From the NCBI RefSeq assembly GCF_020509005.1, contig NC_063013.1:4278001-4342000 (forward strand): DNA of 64,000 nucleotides. Reading direction: 5' to 3'. Each line of letters starts with the position of its first letter. Positions within the stretch are counted from its first letter, which is position 1. Of this stretch, positions 37,581 through 48,400 are shown piece after piece. The DNA is from Fulvia fulva (lineage: Eukaryota > Ascomycota > Dothideomycetes > Mycosphaerellales > Mycosphaerellaceae). Below the pieces are notes generated by a model. The model searched no databases and had not been told where the DNA came from. It saw only the letters and a program-made list of their open reading frames with translations. A program made the position numbers and the translations under genes.

Positions 37581-39385
37581 TTTAGTAACTCGGTATTTCA
37601 CCCTCGACAAAGTTGTATTAGAGTTATTCCTCTTTAGAACAAAAGGAAGGTAGACTAGAGGCCGTACCCGCCTTATATAGGAAGCTATAGCCGTGCTATA
37701 GGTATATATAAGACGTAAAAGAGCCTAGTAAGGCACTATTAGACTCCGAGTTAGGGAGCCTATACTAACACCTTAGATAAGTAGGCGAGCTTACTAAGAA
37801 GAGTCGCTCTCCGGACATCGCGTTCGTATTAACTAACTGTTTATTCTAAGAGAGCCGTAGTGTCTTAGAAACCCCCTCTACTAAGAGAGTTACGCTATAG
37901 TATCGTAGTACTAATACAATCCTTACCGACCGACTTTCCTCCTCTTCCCGGCGGATAGCTATCCTCTCCGCTATTAACCTCGCGTTCGGTTTATCCCATT
38001 TCGATCCGATCGCGTACGACCGAATATATCCTTTTACCTAAGGGTAGCTAACCTGTCCCTTAACTTATAAAAATAGAGAACGAGACTAGGTTTATAAGAA
38101 AGAGAGTAGCACCTATTCTAATAAGAGAGAACTACGAAATATAGTTCAAGCTAATAAGAATACACCTAGTTTTAAAGTAGGTTAACTAGGTCCTCGAAGA
38201 CATTATTACGGACATTCCCGCTATAACCCTATCTATAGCGACACCCTCTACATTATTGGAGTCATCCATTCCTTTAGATTAAGCGATAAGGAAGGTATCG
38301 TATAGACGGTATAATATAACGGCTCTATATAAGATGTATATCTATCTGTCGATAGATAATTAAGAGATAATATATAAGATCCGGTATATAAAGGAGTTAT
38401 AGAAATAGGCTAAAGCTAAATATAAGTGAAGACTTCTCGCTACTAGAAGAAGTTTGCTTTAGCAATACACTAATTTCGTAATAATAGAGGACTAGTCAAT
38501 AGATAACGCCTAGTAGGAGCTTATCTTGATTATAAGGAGGGCTGTTTTAATCTCGCCTTAGTTCTAAGACATTAAGACTAAGGACAGAAAGATCTAGTAA
38601 CTCTTAGTAGCTCTACTAGACTCATTTGGCTCAATTCGCGACGCAATTAATGCCTAGGTGAATCTCTTACTATAAGACATTCTTACAATTCTTAGGGAGA
38701 AGCAAGAATCAATCATTTATTAAGGGATAGCTATATTCGCTAAGAAGGGTTTCTAGGGTAAGCTTACGTACTATCTCTATTATAGTGACTATCTTATAAG
38801 CAAGTGCCTATACCTTTCTATAGCTTAGTAGGCTGTTAGGAATAAGGACAAACTAGCTAGGATTACCTACCCTACTAAGAGACAACCGTTACTACCTCGT
38901 AGGAGGTCATTATTACTAAACCTTCGTAATGCCCTTAAGGTAATAACAGACCTTATAAAGTAGATGAAGGAGAGCCGTAAGCCAAAGACCTCCTCTAGTA
39001 AGAACCCTATAAGGGCCTATACGACCTAGGAAGACGTATTAGACTCTAAGATACTATTAGAAGATAATGATGTTAATGAGGTTGCCTATTCGACTATAGA
39101 AGCTAAGGGTAAGTACCCCTCGTCCGAGTAGTTACTTAACTCTTATGCTTCATTATATATAACTGACTAAGATTCACTATTTAGGACACTAAAGCCTCTT
39201 TGAAAGAGGAAGTGGATCAAGGTTAGGGGTGGCTATCTACAAGCTATATATATAGGAAGTATAGTAATAGGTAGTCCTTCTAGAAAGCAAATTGTCTTAG
39301 AAAATGTCCTGTTTATTCCTAGCCTTAGAGTTAGTCTTATTTCGTAGAATTAGTTCAGCTAATAGTTTACTATCTAACTACCTAG
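37581..39385 (+). pseudogene. Copia-2 gag and protease remnant
   Basis: Degraded gag with a zinc-knuckle remnant near 38775-38825 (Tyr in place of Cys, as TGY-to-TAY would give). A protease motif follows near 39136-39170, where LNSYASLYITD resembles the LDSGAS-x-HIT of Copia proteases. It ends with the LISQNQ stretch that normally leads to the GAG-pre-integrase domain, which resumes after Gypsy-3. Confidence 0.7.
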
Positions 39386-39719
39386 TATAGACGACTAACC
39401 ACCCTAGTAAGCAAGGGCGCGCCTAGTGACCTTAGGATGGTTTACGCGTAGGTGTATATATTTGCCGGTCTACGGGCCGTGAAATATATATATAGTGGTC
39501 CTGAAAAAAAGAGATAATAAATCTAAAATTTTTAGATTCCCGTATCTTCGCCTTATAGAGAGATTCTTCGTAAATCCTAGCTTCCTACTAAGGTCGCCTC
39601 CTAGCTATATATATCTTAGTAGTACCCCTATACACCCCTACTACGTAATTAACCGTTAAAGGTTAACGAGATTTAACGCACAAATTTTAGGGTCTAAAGG
39701 GGCCCTTAGCTCGTTAATA
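39386..39719 (-). repeat. Gypsy-3 3' LTR
   Basis: 334 bp, from TATAGACGAC to GCTCGTTAATA on the + strand. Differences from the partner LTR are mostly transitions. Confidence 0.88.
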
Positions 39720-40433
39720 TATCCTCTCCTATTACGAAACTGTCCCTAGTTTCACCTCCGCTACGCTAATATAGACTAAGAAACTATACCTATAAGTTAT
39801 ACGTAAAGAAGGCGGATCCGGCGTCTAGTCAAGTAGTTAGTCTAGAGATATTAAGGAGATCGCAAGTTCATTCTATAAGGGCTAAGGAGGCTAAGTCAAA
39901 GTCTAGTCTTCGTAGTAAGCCTACTCTTAAATCAAGGATATAGCCTAGAAATCGGTTAAGTACGCTAGAAACTAGATACTAGAACTAGAAGCTAGTTAAA
40001 CTACGGTCAGAAACTAAAACTACTAAGTGAACTCCTTACGCCTAAGAAAAAGAAATAATGGAGTCCTATCCCTCCTTTGACCTAAATCCTAGTGAATATG
40101 GCTATCTCCTCCGTAGTAAGGTTATAAGGCCGCACCTATAGTCTCGTCGGCTTAGATTCTAGTTCCGGAAGTGTAGCAGCCCTATTAATACCTATTAGAA
40201 GTATATCGTCATCCTCTTCGTCGTTAGATCTAGACGTAGTAGGTCTGTTCTTGTTCGGAAGATCGCCCTTTTTAACATTCTCGACATCAACCCTATCCTC
40301 TAGCGCTCTAATGTCTTTAGCGTTAGGAAGATCAAGCTCCGGGTCCGGTCTTAACTATAGGCCTAGCTTCAGGTTCTCTCGGGCTTATATACTCTTTAAC
40401 CTCGTACTATTAAGCTCTTCGAGGACGTATATA
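39720..40433 (-). other. Gypsy-3 3' portion, left of LINE C
   Basis: RIP-type sequence between the 3' LTR and LINE C. It should hold the polypurine tract and the carboxy-terminal coding end or 3' UTR. The + strand frame at 40251-40442 is serine-rich and I regard it as chance. The last 14 bases (40420-40433) are the left TSD of LINE C. Confidence 0.5.
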
Positions 40434-40637
40434 GATAGATAGATAGATTATTCATTCGCCTGTTTTAGTGCCCTATGGCCTATGCAGGTCTCTCGCTATT
40501 TAGGTCTATTTGTGTAGGTAGGAAACCCGATTAACGGATGAAAACCTCCTCGTCTTTGCCCTCCTCGTTCTTTCCTGTCTTGTCCTTTCGTTCTCCTTCC
40601 TTCAGGGTACGCTAGTGTCATGGTTGTTACCCTATGA
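40434..40637 (-). other. LINE C 3' UTR and (ATCT)n tail
   Basis: The tail at 40434 onward is (GATA)n on the + strand. The 3' UTR keeps family-wide blocks (TGCCCTATGGCCTATGCAGG, GGAAACCCG, GATGAAAACC) found in related form in LINEs A/B, D and LINE-2. Such conserved ends are probably what the RT recognises to start target-primed reverse transcription. Confidence 0.75.
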
Positions 40638-43600
40638 CTACCTTGCCCGTAACCCTGGTGATGTCCTCCTCTCGATTCCCTTTCTCCCTTCTGTTTCCCC
40701 GGCTCTTCTCTCTCTCTCCCTCCTCTCTATCCACCTTTCCGTTTCTACTGCTAGGGAGAATTGCTCTAGGTAGTCCTCGTTAAGGATCCATCTTGTCACT
40801 CTCCTTATATCTTGTCTGTCCTGGATGATGGCCTGGTATTGCCTGTCTCTTGCCTTCGCCCTCCACTGGCTTCTCCCTTTTACCCACTTAGTACAGTTCA
40901 GCACCATGTGCTCCGGGTTTTGGGATAGGTAGCCACAGGGGCAACGTTTGGAATCGTATCCTGGGACTCTTCTTTGGTGCAAGTATGCTCTCAGCCCAAT
41001 GTGCTCAGAGCGAATCTGGATAGCTATGCTTGCTTCCGCCCTCTTCAGGTCTTTATAGATAAGGTAGTTATACCTCCCGAAGGTCCTGGCCGCTGGTGGG
41101 GCTCCTGGCCTCACCGGTTTTTGGTTCCAACGCGTTTCCCATAGGTGACCTGCGATCCTTTCTGCTTGGCTTTGCTTCTTTTTCCCTTTGTCCCCTGTGT
41201 TAGCTTGCTCCCTCAGAGCTTCTCTCTGTTCAAGGGCTGCTAGGATTTCCTGTGATGTTTTTAGGTCTGCTTCCTTCTGTGGGATCATGTGTGGCCGGTT
41301 GGGTCTTCTCCTCCTCTCCCACTGGGTTCTTATCCTTTGAGTAGCTGCTTGGATGGTTCCCTGGGCTGGGTATGCTGATGTCTTCTCTGCGTATTGACAC
41401 CTCATGCCCTGGAGGTACTCCCTGATGGGGGCTGTACCTGATTCCATTTCCATTGTCCTGTGAGGGGTTGACTTGTATGCCCCTAGTACTCTCTTTAGGC
41501 AGGCTGCCTGCGCTCTGTTGAGGGGGTCCTCAATTCTCTTCGGGATGTGTTTTTCCGCTGCCCAAATTGCTGCTCCATATAGCATTGCGGGCTTGACAAT
41601 GGCCTTGTACATGGTCTGGGCCTTTGTGAAGGTCGCCCCCCAGGTTGACGCAGTGAGTCTCTCGATTGATTGTCTGTTGGTGTCCGCTCTCGCTTGCGCC
41701 TTCTTCACTTGTGGTCCCCAGCTGAGTTTCGGGTCTAGCCATATCCCAAGGACTCTGAGTTCCCTTGTAGGATGGGTCTCGAACCCCTGGATTTTTACTG
41801 GTGCTGCCAAGTTGTGTTTTGTCTTTGCCTTGCTAAAATGGATAAGTTGGTACTTGTCCGGTGCGAATTTTGCCCCATGCTCTCTTGCCCACTTTTCGCA
41901 TTGTCTATGTCTCTCCTCTAGGAGTGCGCAGTTTTCCTCTGTGGACCCCGACCACGCTAGGATATTTGTGTCATCCACGAACCCCGATGCTGAGGTGTTT
42001 GCTGTTTCTAGGAGTGGGGTCAGGTCGGCCATAAAGAGGAGGAACAGAATTGGGGAGAGTGTAGAGCCCTGTGGGATGCCCGTGTTCGCAATTGGGGTCT
42101 GCGGGGCTTTGAAGGACCCTAGGAGGATCTGGGTTGTTCTGTCCTTAAGGAATGACTGCACAAAGTGTACTATCCAGGCTGGGATGCTTTTCATTCTGAG
42201 GATGTGTAGGAGCCTTGCGTGGGACACATTGTCGAAAGCCCCTGATATGTCTAGTGAAAGCAGTGAGGCTACCTTGTTGTTGCCATAGTGCCAGATGTGT
42301 CTGATTTGCTCTGTGATCAGTTCGACTGCTGTGAGGGTAGATCTCTTTTGTCTCCCCCCCATTTGCGTTGCCGGGAGGAGGTTGTGTTCTTCTACTATTC
42401 CGGTGAGCCTTATAGCCACGACCTTCTCTAGGAGCTTCCCTAGTGTGTTCAGCAACGCAATTGGTCTGTATGACTTCAACTTGGTATAGTCTTCCTTTTG
42501 GGGTTTCCTTAGGACGCAAGTCAGTGATTGCCTAAAGGCCTTTGGGCAATACCCCTGCTTCATGCACTGGGTAAAGATTGGCGCAAGCACTGGAGTGATA
42601 AGGCTGCTGCTAGCTTTTAGGTAACAGTTAGGGATCTTGTCTGGGCCTGGGGCTTTGTTACCCTTCAGTTTCTTGATAATGTTTCCGATCTCTATAGCAG
42701 ACACTTGCCAGTTAGCCTCCCTTGGCGGAGGAATGTGTGTTCCTGGGATGTTGCTTAGGTCTGCCTCTACCTGAGTCCCGAAGAAGTGGTCTGCGAATGC
42801 TTTCGCTTTCCCTATCGGAGTGGTTTGCGTTTCCCCGTCTTGGTCCTGTATTGAGGGAAACTGGGGCGGGGAGTTTCGTTCCTCGTCTGGTTTCCTGGCC
42901 CATTCTGCTAGTCTCCAGATTTGTTCCGGGTGTTCTGTGATCATCCCTACGGTTGACCTCCACTCCTGCGTCTTGTCTCTTCTGATCTGCGCCTTCTTTG
43001 CTTTGCACGCGTTGTTATAGGCTTCCCAGTTTGCTTGGGTGCGTCGCTGCTCCCATCTCCTTCTTGCTTTCCTTGCCTCCTTGACTTTGGCTGTGCACTC
43101 TGGTGTCCAGTATGGCTTCTGGTATAGCGACCATCTCTTCTCAGGTATATGGGCCTGGGCTGCCCTTTGCATAGCTTCTATCAGCTGCTCCACTGCTTGG
43201 TCAATCCCCTCCGTTGTGTGTATGTTGTCAATGTTCACCTGTTCTAGTTCGCCTTCTAGCCGCTGCTGTACTAGTGTCCACTCGGCCTGCTTCCAGCAGA
43301 GCCTCCTCTCAGGTTCCCTCTCCTCCTCAACTGTGAGTTGGATGTCGGTTTGGATTGGATAGTGGTCTGATGAGGACTCTAGTTGGTCATTGACTGTGCA
43401 GCTTTCTACCCGTCGTGTTAAGGCGTGGGACATGAAGCATAGGTCTAGCGTGCTAGAACTGTTGTTTCTAGCCCAAGTTTCTGTTCCCTTTGGCGTGATC
43501 AAGTCCATTTGGGCTGTTTCCATCTGACCAATGAGCCTCCCTGCTAAGAAGTGGTGTGCTGGGGTGAAGTCCGATCCCCACTTTGGGTGGTGGAGGTTGA

Positions 43601-44039
43601 AATCTCCTATCACGATGTTGTGGTTTTGTTGGTCCATTGCTTCCGGGAGCCTTCCTAGCGTGTGTAGTTGTGTGCTGCTTCTGGACTCTGGAGGTGGGTT
43701 GTATACGCTATGGATCAGGACTTGGCCTTGAGTTGTTTTGAGCTGCACTGTGGTGATATCCCTGTCGGTTCTCGGCCAGGCCTGCCAGTCCTCTGCTAGT
43801 ACCTTCTTACTGACATAGATACAAGTTCGTGGGACTCCCTCGGTTCTGTTTATTACTACGTGGTATCTCGGGTCTCGCACAGTTGATGGAATCCTAGAGT
43901 GTGGGTTGATCCATGGTTCCTGTATTGCTATAATGTGGTGTTCCTCCGGGTCTAAGGCTTGTAGAAAGCTCCTTTGGACCTTGTCTTTGCTTCTGTTCAC
44001 ATTATACTGAATGATTGATAGTCTGTTAGTGTGAGGCAT
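40638..44039 (-). CDS. LINE C ORF2: endonuclease-reverse transcriptase, intact
   Basis: 1133-residue protein that would nick the target and copy the element RNA by target-primed reverse transcription. An APE-type endonuclease occupies about residues 8-235: QYNVN (11-15), Glu41 in IQEPW, GDFN (145-148), SSDH (223-226). RT spans about 450-780: KAPGPD (462-467), SYRPIALLN (523-531), LDISGAFD (596-603), GIPQGS (654-659), catalytic FVDD (687-690), LGIWLDP (764-770). A lysine/arginine/glutamate-rich linker (900-965) leads to a C-terminal C-x-C-x8-H-x4-C motif (Cys1033, Cys1035, His1044, Cys1049). I see no RNase H domain. The start ATG shares its A with the ORF1 stop (TGATG), suggesting termination-reinitiation. 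It is about two-thirds identical by eye to LINE D ORF2. Confidence 0.95.
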   Translation of the reverse strand: MPHTNRLSIIQYNVNRSKDKVQRSFLQALDPEEHHIIAIQEPWINPHSRIPSTVRDPRYHVVINRTEGVPRTCIYVSKKVLAEDWQAWPRTDRDITTVQLKTTQGQVLIHSVYNPPPESRSSTQLHTLGRLPEAMDQQNHNIVIGDFNLHHPKWGSDFTPAHHFLAGRLIGQMETAQMDLITPKGTETWARNNSSSTLDLCFMSHALTRRVESCTVNDQLESSSDHYPIQTDIQLTVEEEREPERRLCWKQAEWTLVQQRLEGELEQVNIDNIHTTEGIDQAVEQLIEAMQRAAQAHIPEKRWSLYQKPYWTPECTAKVKEARKARRRWEQRRTQANWEAYNNACKAKKAQIRRDKTQEWRSTVGMITEHPEQIWRLAEWARKPDEERNSPPQFPSIQDQDGETQTTPIGKAKAFADHFFGTQVEADLSNIPGTHIPPPREANWQVSAIEIGNIIKKLKGNKAPGPDKIPNCYLKASSSLITPVLAPIFTQCMKQGYCPKAFRQSLTCVLRKPQKEDYTKLKSYRPIALLNTLGKLLEKVVAIRLTGIVEEHNLLPATQMGGRQKRSTLTAVELITEQIRHIWHYGNNKVASLLSLDISGAFDNVSHARLLHILRMKSIPAWIVHFVQSFLKDRTTQILLGSFKAPQTPIANTGIPQGSTLSPILFLLFMADLTPLLETANTSASGFVDDTNILAWSGSTEENCALLEERHRQCEKWAREHGAKFAPDKYQLIHFSKAKTKHNLAAPVKIQGFETHPTRELRVLGIWLDPKLSWGPQVKKAQARADTNRQSIERLTASTWGATFTKAQTMYKAIVKPAMLYGAAIWAAEKHIPKRIEDPLNRAQAACLKRVLGAYKSTPHRTMEMESGTAPIREYLQGMRCQYAEKTSAYPAQGTIQAATQRIRTQWERRRRPNRPHMIPQKEADLKTSQEILAALEQREALREQANTGDKGKKKQSQAERIAGHLWETRWNQKPVRPGAPPAARTFGRYNYLIYKDLKRAEASIAIQIRSEHIGLRAYLHQRRVPGYDSKRCPCGYLSQNPEHMVLNCTKWVKGRSQWRAKARDRQYQAIIQDRQDIRRVTRWILNEDYLEQFSLAVETERWIERRERERRAGETEGRKGIERRTSPGLRAR

Positions 44040-45331
44040 CAGGACATGTTTGTGTCTGGGTCCGTTTGGTCTTGCTGTTGGTCTTGCTGTTGGTTTTCCC
44101 GTCCCTCCTCCTGCTCTTCCCTTTGGGGTTGGCTCCCTATCATTTGGTTGATTCTCATTTGTCCATTGCTCTGCGCTGCCTTGTACAAGAACGTTGGTCT
44201 CCCTATTGCTGGCACTATTTGTGGCTCCTCTTGTGGCCGGGGTCTCTTATTCGGGTGGGTGGTTCTCTCTGGTTGTTTCTGTTCACCTACTAGGAACCTG
44301 GTTGGTGTTGTTACCCTTGCTTCCCGCGCTCTCCACTGGGCTGATAGTCTAACTGGGCATTGGTTTGACCATGCCGGGTGTTTTCTCCCACATGCTGCGC
44401 ATCTTGTGTCCTCCTTCCGTTTTTGGCACTCTTGGGTCGCGTGATCACCAGCACAGTGTGAGCAGACTGGTGTGGCTTTGCTACACTTTGGGGCAATATG
44501 TCCGTACTGTTGACAGTTGAAACATTGAAGGATTCTGTGGTTGCTCTGATGGATTTCTACATCCAGCCTCTCAAAGTCCCAGTACAACCCTTGGTCTAAG
44601 ACCTTGTTCGCTTGCTCTGGTGTTGCAACCCATAAGATCAGCGAGGAGGCCCTCTTGCCCTCCTCTATCTTCTTCTTGACCCACGCTGTCTTTGTGATCT
44701 GTAGTCCTGGTGCTGTTACCTGGTTTTGCCTCTGGAGGTTTGGTGTATCCCTTTGTGTATCAAAGGTTCGTGGGACCCCATGCGCAATTACCATGTACTG
44801 TTGATGGGAGACTTTCGCTGTGCTCCCGATCTTCAGTGTCCACTCCTTGTTTATTTCGAGGGCCTTCTTGTCCTGTACGTGTGCTGTAAACAGCTTGACC
44901 CCTTTGTTGTCTGCCCTTGCCCCTACTATTCCCTTTACTCCGATCTTCTCGACTATCTCCCTCCCGGTCATCTTTCCTATCTCTTCCTTCTCTTTCTGGT
45001 CCGTAATATGGACTCGTAGTACTGTGCTTTGAGGGGGGGTGGGTTGGCTCGCGATTGTTGCCCAGGTCGTTGGGCCCTGGGTCTGTCTCGGGTCTCTTTG
45101 AGGGTTGTTTCTTGCGTTTCGTGTTGCTGCCTCGATTGCCATGTTGATCGTAGTGCTTGTTTGTCGTTTGAGCGCCTTCAGTCCCCCGAGCAGTTCGCTC
45201 ATTACTCTTTTCAGTGCTCTCTCCGGAAACCTCCCTTCTTCTGCCGCTACCATCTCTTCCGCCTTCTTGCAGAGCGTCCTCCACTCGTCTCCCCCTTGCT
45301 CTCGGTCGTCTACTGCCGTCGTCGTCGCCAT
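44039..45331 (-). CDS. LINE C ORF1: gag-like zinc-knuckle RNA-binding protein, intact
   Basis: 430-residue protein expected to bind element RNA and form the ribonucleoprotein with ORF2. The amino-terminal 75 residues are helical and charged. A conserved middle domain (about 103-260) contains the TAKVSHQQYMVIAHG stretch. Three zinc knuckles follow: Cys270-Cys273-His278-Cys283, Cys290-Cys293-His297-Cys302, and Cys311-Cys314-His318-Cys325. The tail is basic, then Gln/Glu-rich. The ATG follows a 74-bp leader that starts right at the TSD. The stop overlaps the ORF2 start by one base. Homologous to LINE D ORF1. Confidence 0.93.
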   Translation of the reverse strand: MATTTAVDDREQGGDEWRTLCKKAEEMVAAEEGRFPERALKRVMSELLGGLKALKRQTSTTINMAIEAATRNARNNPQRDPRQTQGPTTWATIASQPTPPQSTVLRVHITDQKEKEEIGKMTGREIVEKIGVKGIVGARADNKGVKLFTAHVQDKKALEINKEWTLKIGSTAKVSHQQYMVIAHGVPRTFDTQRDTPNLQRQNQVTAPGLQITKTAWVKKKIEEGKRASSLILWVATPEQANKVLDQGLYWDFERLDVEIHQSNHRILQCFNCQQYGHIAPKCSKATPVCSHCAGDHATQECQKRKEDTRCAACGRKHPAWSNQCPVRLSAQWRAREARVTTPTRFLVGEQKQPERTTHPNKRPRPQEEPQIVPAIGRPTFLYKAAQSNGQMRINQMIGSQPQREEQEEGRENQQQDQQQDQTDPDTNMS

Positions 45332-45405
45332 TTTTAAGGTAGATATATCTTACTTATAAAATAGTTACTATCGTAGGATCTAACCTATTAAATAGGTACG
45401 AGTTC
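45332..45405 (-). promoter_or_regulatory. LINE C 5' UTR / probable internal promoter
   Basis: Short 74-bp leader between the right TSD copy and the ORF1 start. A LINE must carry its promoter inside, so this leader or the start of ORF1 should contain it. No specific motif was recognised. The leader is AT-rich, unlike the ORFs. Confidence 0.5.
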
Positions 45406-45419
45406 CGAGGACGTATATA

Positions 45420-48400
45420 CTAAACCCCGAGTACACCTTAGCTATACGATATAGCCTAAGCTAGCGGTACCTAATCTTTCTAGATAGGTTATCCTTATAC
45501 GGCTTGTCGAGCTTGACTATAAGATCTCTAACCTAGAACCCCTAGAAGTTAATACTACGTTTAGTATCGAAGTATTCCTTACTTAGGGTACGAAGCCTTG
45601 CTCTTCGTAACTACAACTCCTAAAGACTTATATCCCGTACCTATAACTAACGCGCCCGAATAGCTAATAGCTCCTCCGTTAATCTAATAGATCCCTATTT
45701 ATAGTTCGCCTATATTGGGTATTCTACCTCGATCGGGAGAATAGTACGATAGCTATATAGAACCTTCGCCGGCGTTATACCCGTGATTCTAGATACCGTA
45801 GTTCTATTAGCCTAAAGTACCGTAGTAATCTATCGTTCCTAGGACTTATAGGTGTTCTTAGTAAGCTTAGCTAATATAGCTAGAACAGGTCGATGTCCTA
45901 CTTCTATAGTTATATTTAACTACGGATAGTAGGGTAAGATCCGGATATACTTAATACCTATACTAATAGGTATCCTCTCTACCTCCCCTTTGTTAATACT
46001 AGCGTTATTAAGCACAATCTTATAGTAGTATCTATATCGGCTAAATACTATCTCGTATAGGAACTTAGTAATCGCCCGCGAATTTAGAGGCTTCCGTACG
46101 ACCTTCGCCTTAATCTACCTACTTAGAGCTTCTCGGGCGATAAGTAAGTACCCGTTTCTATATACGTAGACGGGATCGTAGTACTACCTCTCTCCTATAA
46201 CCTACTAAGTCGATAAGTACATTTCTCCTACTCTCTAGTTACCTTCTCGAAAGTTATAAGGAGTATAAGTCCTTATCTAATTCGATACGTCGGAGAAGTA
46301 GCCCTCCTAGTAATACCGGCTAGTAATAAGATTATATACTAGCTCTATACTCCGGTAACTATACTTTTCGTAATAGTATATTACAATCTCTTTCTAAGTA
46401 TTATTATCGTCTACTACTAGCTATATCGGTACACCCCTTCGCCGCTAATAAAACAAGAGCTTGTCTCTTAAGTAGTACCGAGGACTCTTCTTAACGAGGT
46501 TTCGATACTTAGCCCGGTTGACCCCTTCTAGTCGTGTTCGATATACTAGAATATAAGCTATAAGCTCGGAATTGTTACTATACTAGGGTTCGAGGAGTCG
46601 TTCACGCTCTAGAATAACGGGGAAAGTGTTAACTAGCTCGGCGTAACGGAAGAATATGTCGTTAATTACCTTATTAATATTATCGTTAGGTTCCGTAAGC
46701 TCCTTAGCTATAGGTAGTTTACGAGATAGTACATCCGGTCCGGAGTGCTTCTTCCTATTAACATGCCTTACTTTAAAGGTGAACAGCCGGATCTAAGTAA
46801 CCTACCTTACTATTATAGAGTTTAGAATGTCGGATACTAGCCGATTCAACTACTATACTAGCGTTTTAGTATTAACTTCAAGTATGAAGTCTACTCCTAC
46901 GAGATAGCGCTACACCTTCTTAAGGCCCTTTAGTACTCCGAGGCACTCCCGCTTTCCTATATCGTACTTAGCCTCGTTTACGTTCTAGGTGCCGCTCTTA
47001 TACCTTACTAGGTATCTTCGTCGAGTATTGTCTAGTAATTCCTACGATATTACATAACCCTACCTAATACTACTCGTATTAATAGAAACGAAGATCCTAC
47101 TAGCTCCTAGGGCGTAGGAGATAGTTACTGACGCTAGTACTATTACTAAGAATCTTACTAGGTTCTCTTTCGAGAACTACTTATTCTTAGTCTAGACAAA
47201 CTCGACGTCCTTCCTCAAAAGCTTATATATTAGCCGAGCGACGATTACGAACTAGGGGACCTAAATCCGGAAGTAAATATAGATCCTAATATAAACTCGA
47301 ACGTCCTTTACGTACTTTAGGGTTAGCTAGTTCAAGATCTTAGCTACTACCTTAGGATCTAGGATCTAGATAGCGGCCGCTCGGGCTAGTAATATAGCCT
47401 ACAATCTTTAGGGTCTTATAAAGCCACTACGACTTCTCCCCTACGACTACCGCTCCGGCCCTCTCTAGGTCCGTAAGAACAAGATTAAGGGACATAATAT
47501 GTTCTACGACCTATCGTCGAAGGCTAGGCTCTACCTTAGCGTTACTATAGTCCTTAGTAGGACCTTTCACGCCGATATCGTTAAGAAATAGTTTTGCTCG
47601 GTAAGAAATATAGTCTATTAACACCTTAGTTACTACCCGTACGAACTAAGCAACTAAGTTCGTCGTACCCTATAGTAACGTTATATACTATATAATCCTA
47701 AGAGGCGTTATAAAGGCCGTTAAGTCTCGGCTACTTTCGTTAAGCGTAATCTAGTCGTACCCCGAAAACAAGTCTACTAAAGAGGCTACTCTATACCTAG
47801 TAAAGTCTTCCGAGAACCCGTCCGTATCTAGGAGAATGTTCGTATCCCTTATCGTTACCTCGTTTAAGAGTATAGCGGAGTTGATCAACCTATATAGTAT
47901 AGCTTTACTATTTAGCTCGACCTTCTTCGCTACTAAGAACTAAGCATTCGTATAAGCGCCTTAACTATACTTAACAATTCTGTTCTTAATTCGAGCGCGG
48001 ATTATCTATTCTATAATCGCTCGTAAGCTTAGGTATAACCGAATGTTCCGCGCCTACTACGGTTTATACGTAATCGTTATGATCTTCTAAGGAGGTATAA
48101 CATTATGTCTAATCTACCGTATATAGCTAAAATCCTACCCTAGGACACCTTCTCGGTTAAAGAGCGTTTCTTTAAACATTTGTCTTTCCTTAGCCGAGAG
48201 AGCAATACTAACCTTAATACTAGCGAGCCTTTTAGGTATAATCCTCGAGCCGCGCTTGATACTAGAGAACTTTTTAATAAGATACCTCCTATCGAACGGG
48301 CCTTACTCTACTAGCATTAGAGATTCCTAGTAAAGGGCCTTCCGCTTCTAATCTATATTACTATCTACTTTCGACTAAGGCCTCTCGTAAACGCTCGCGT

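Larger units (their letters stand above)
40434..45405 (-). mobile_element. LINE C, full-length, intact, not RIP-mutated
   Basis: 4972-bp LINE with a perfect 14-bp TSD CGAGGACGTATATA (40420-40433 and 45406-45419). Structure in sense orientation: 74-bp 5' UTR, ORF1 (430 codons), ORF2 (1133 codons), about 200-bp 3' UTR, and an (ATCT)n tail. Both ORFs are open, and CpA/TpG are at ordinary levels although the surrounding Gypsy-3 is saturated with RIP changes. It therefore arrived after RIP of its host, or RIP no longer acts on it. It is the best candidate for an active element in the window. Confidence 0.95.

Noticed and set aside
41473..42288. 271-codon frame on the + strand inside LINE C
   Set aside because: It lies entirely opposite the intact ORF2 RT region and reads as a hydrophobic antisense translation. 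No independent start context or family resemblance.
42145..42519. 124-codon minus-strand frame overlapping LINE C ORF2
   Set aside because: Out-of-phase frame on the same strand as the RT; composition is a shifted reading of conserved RT codons.
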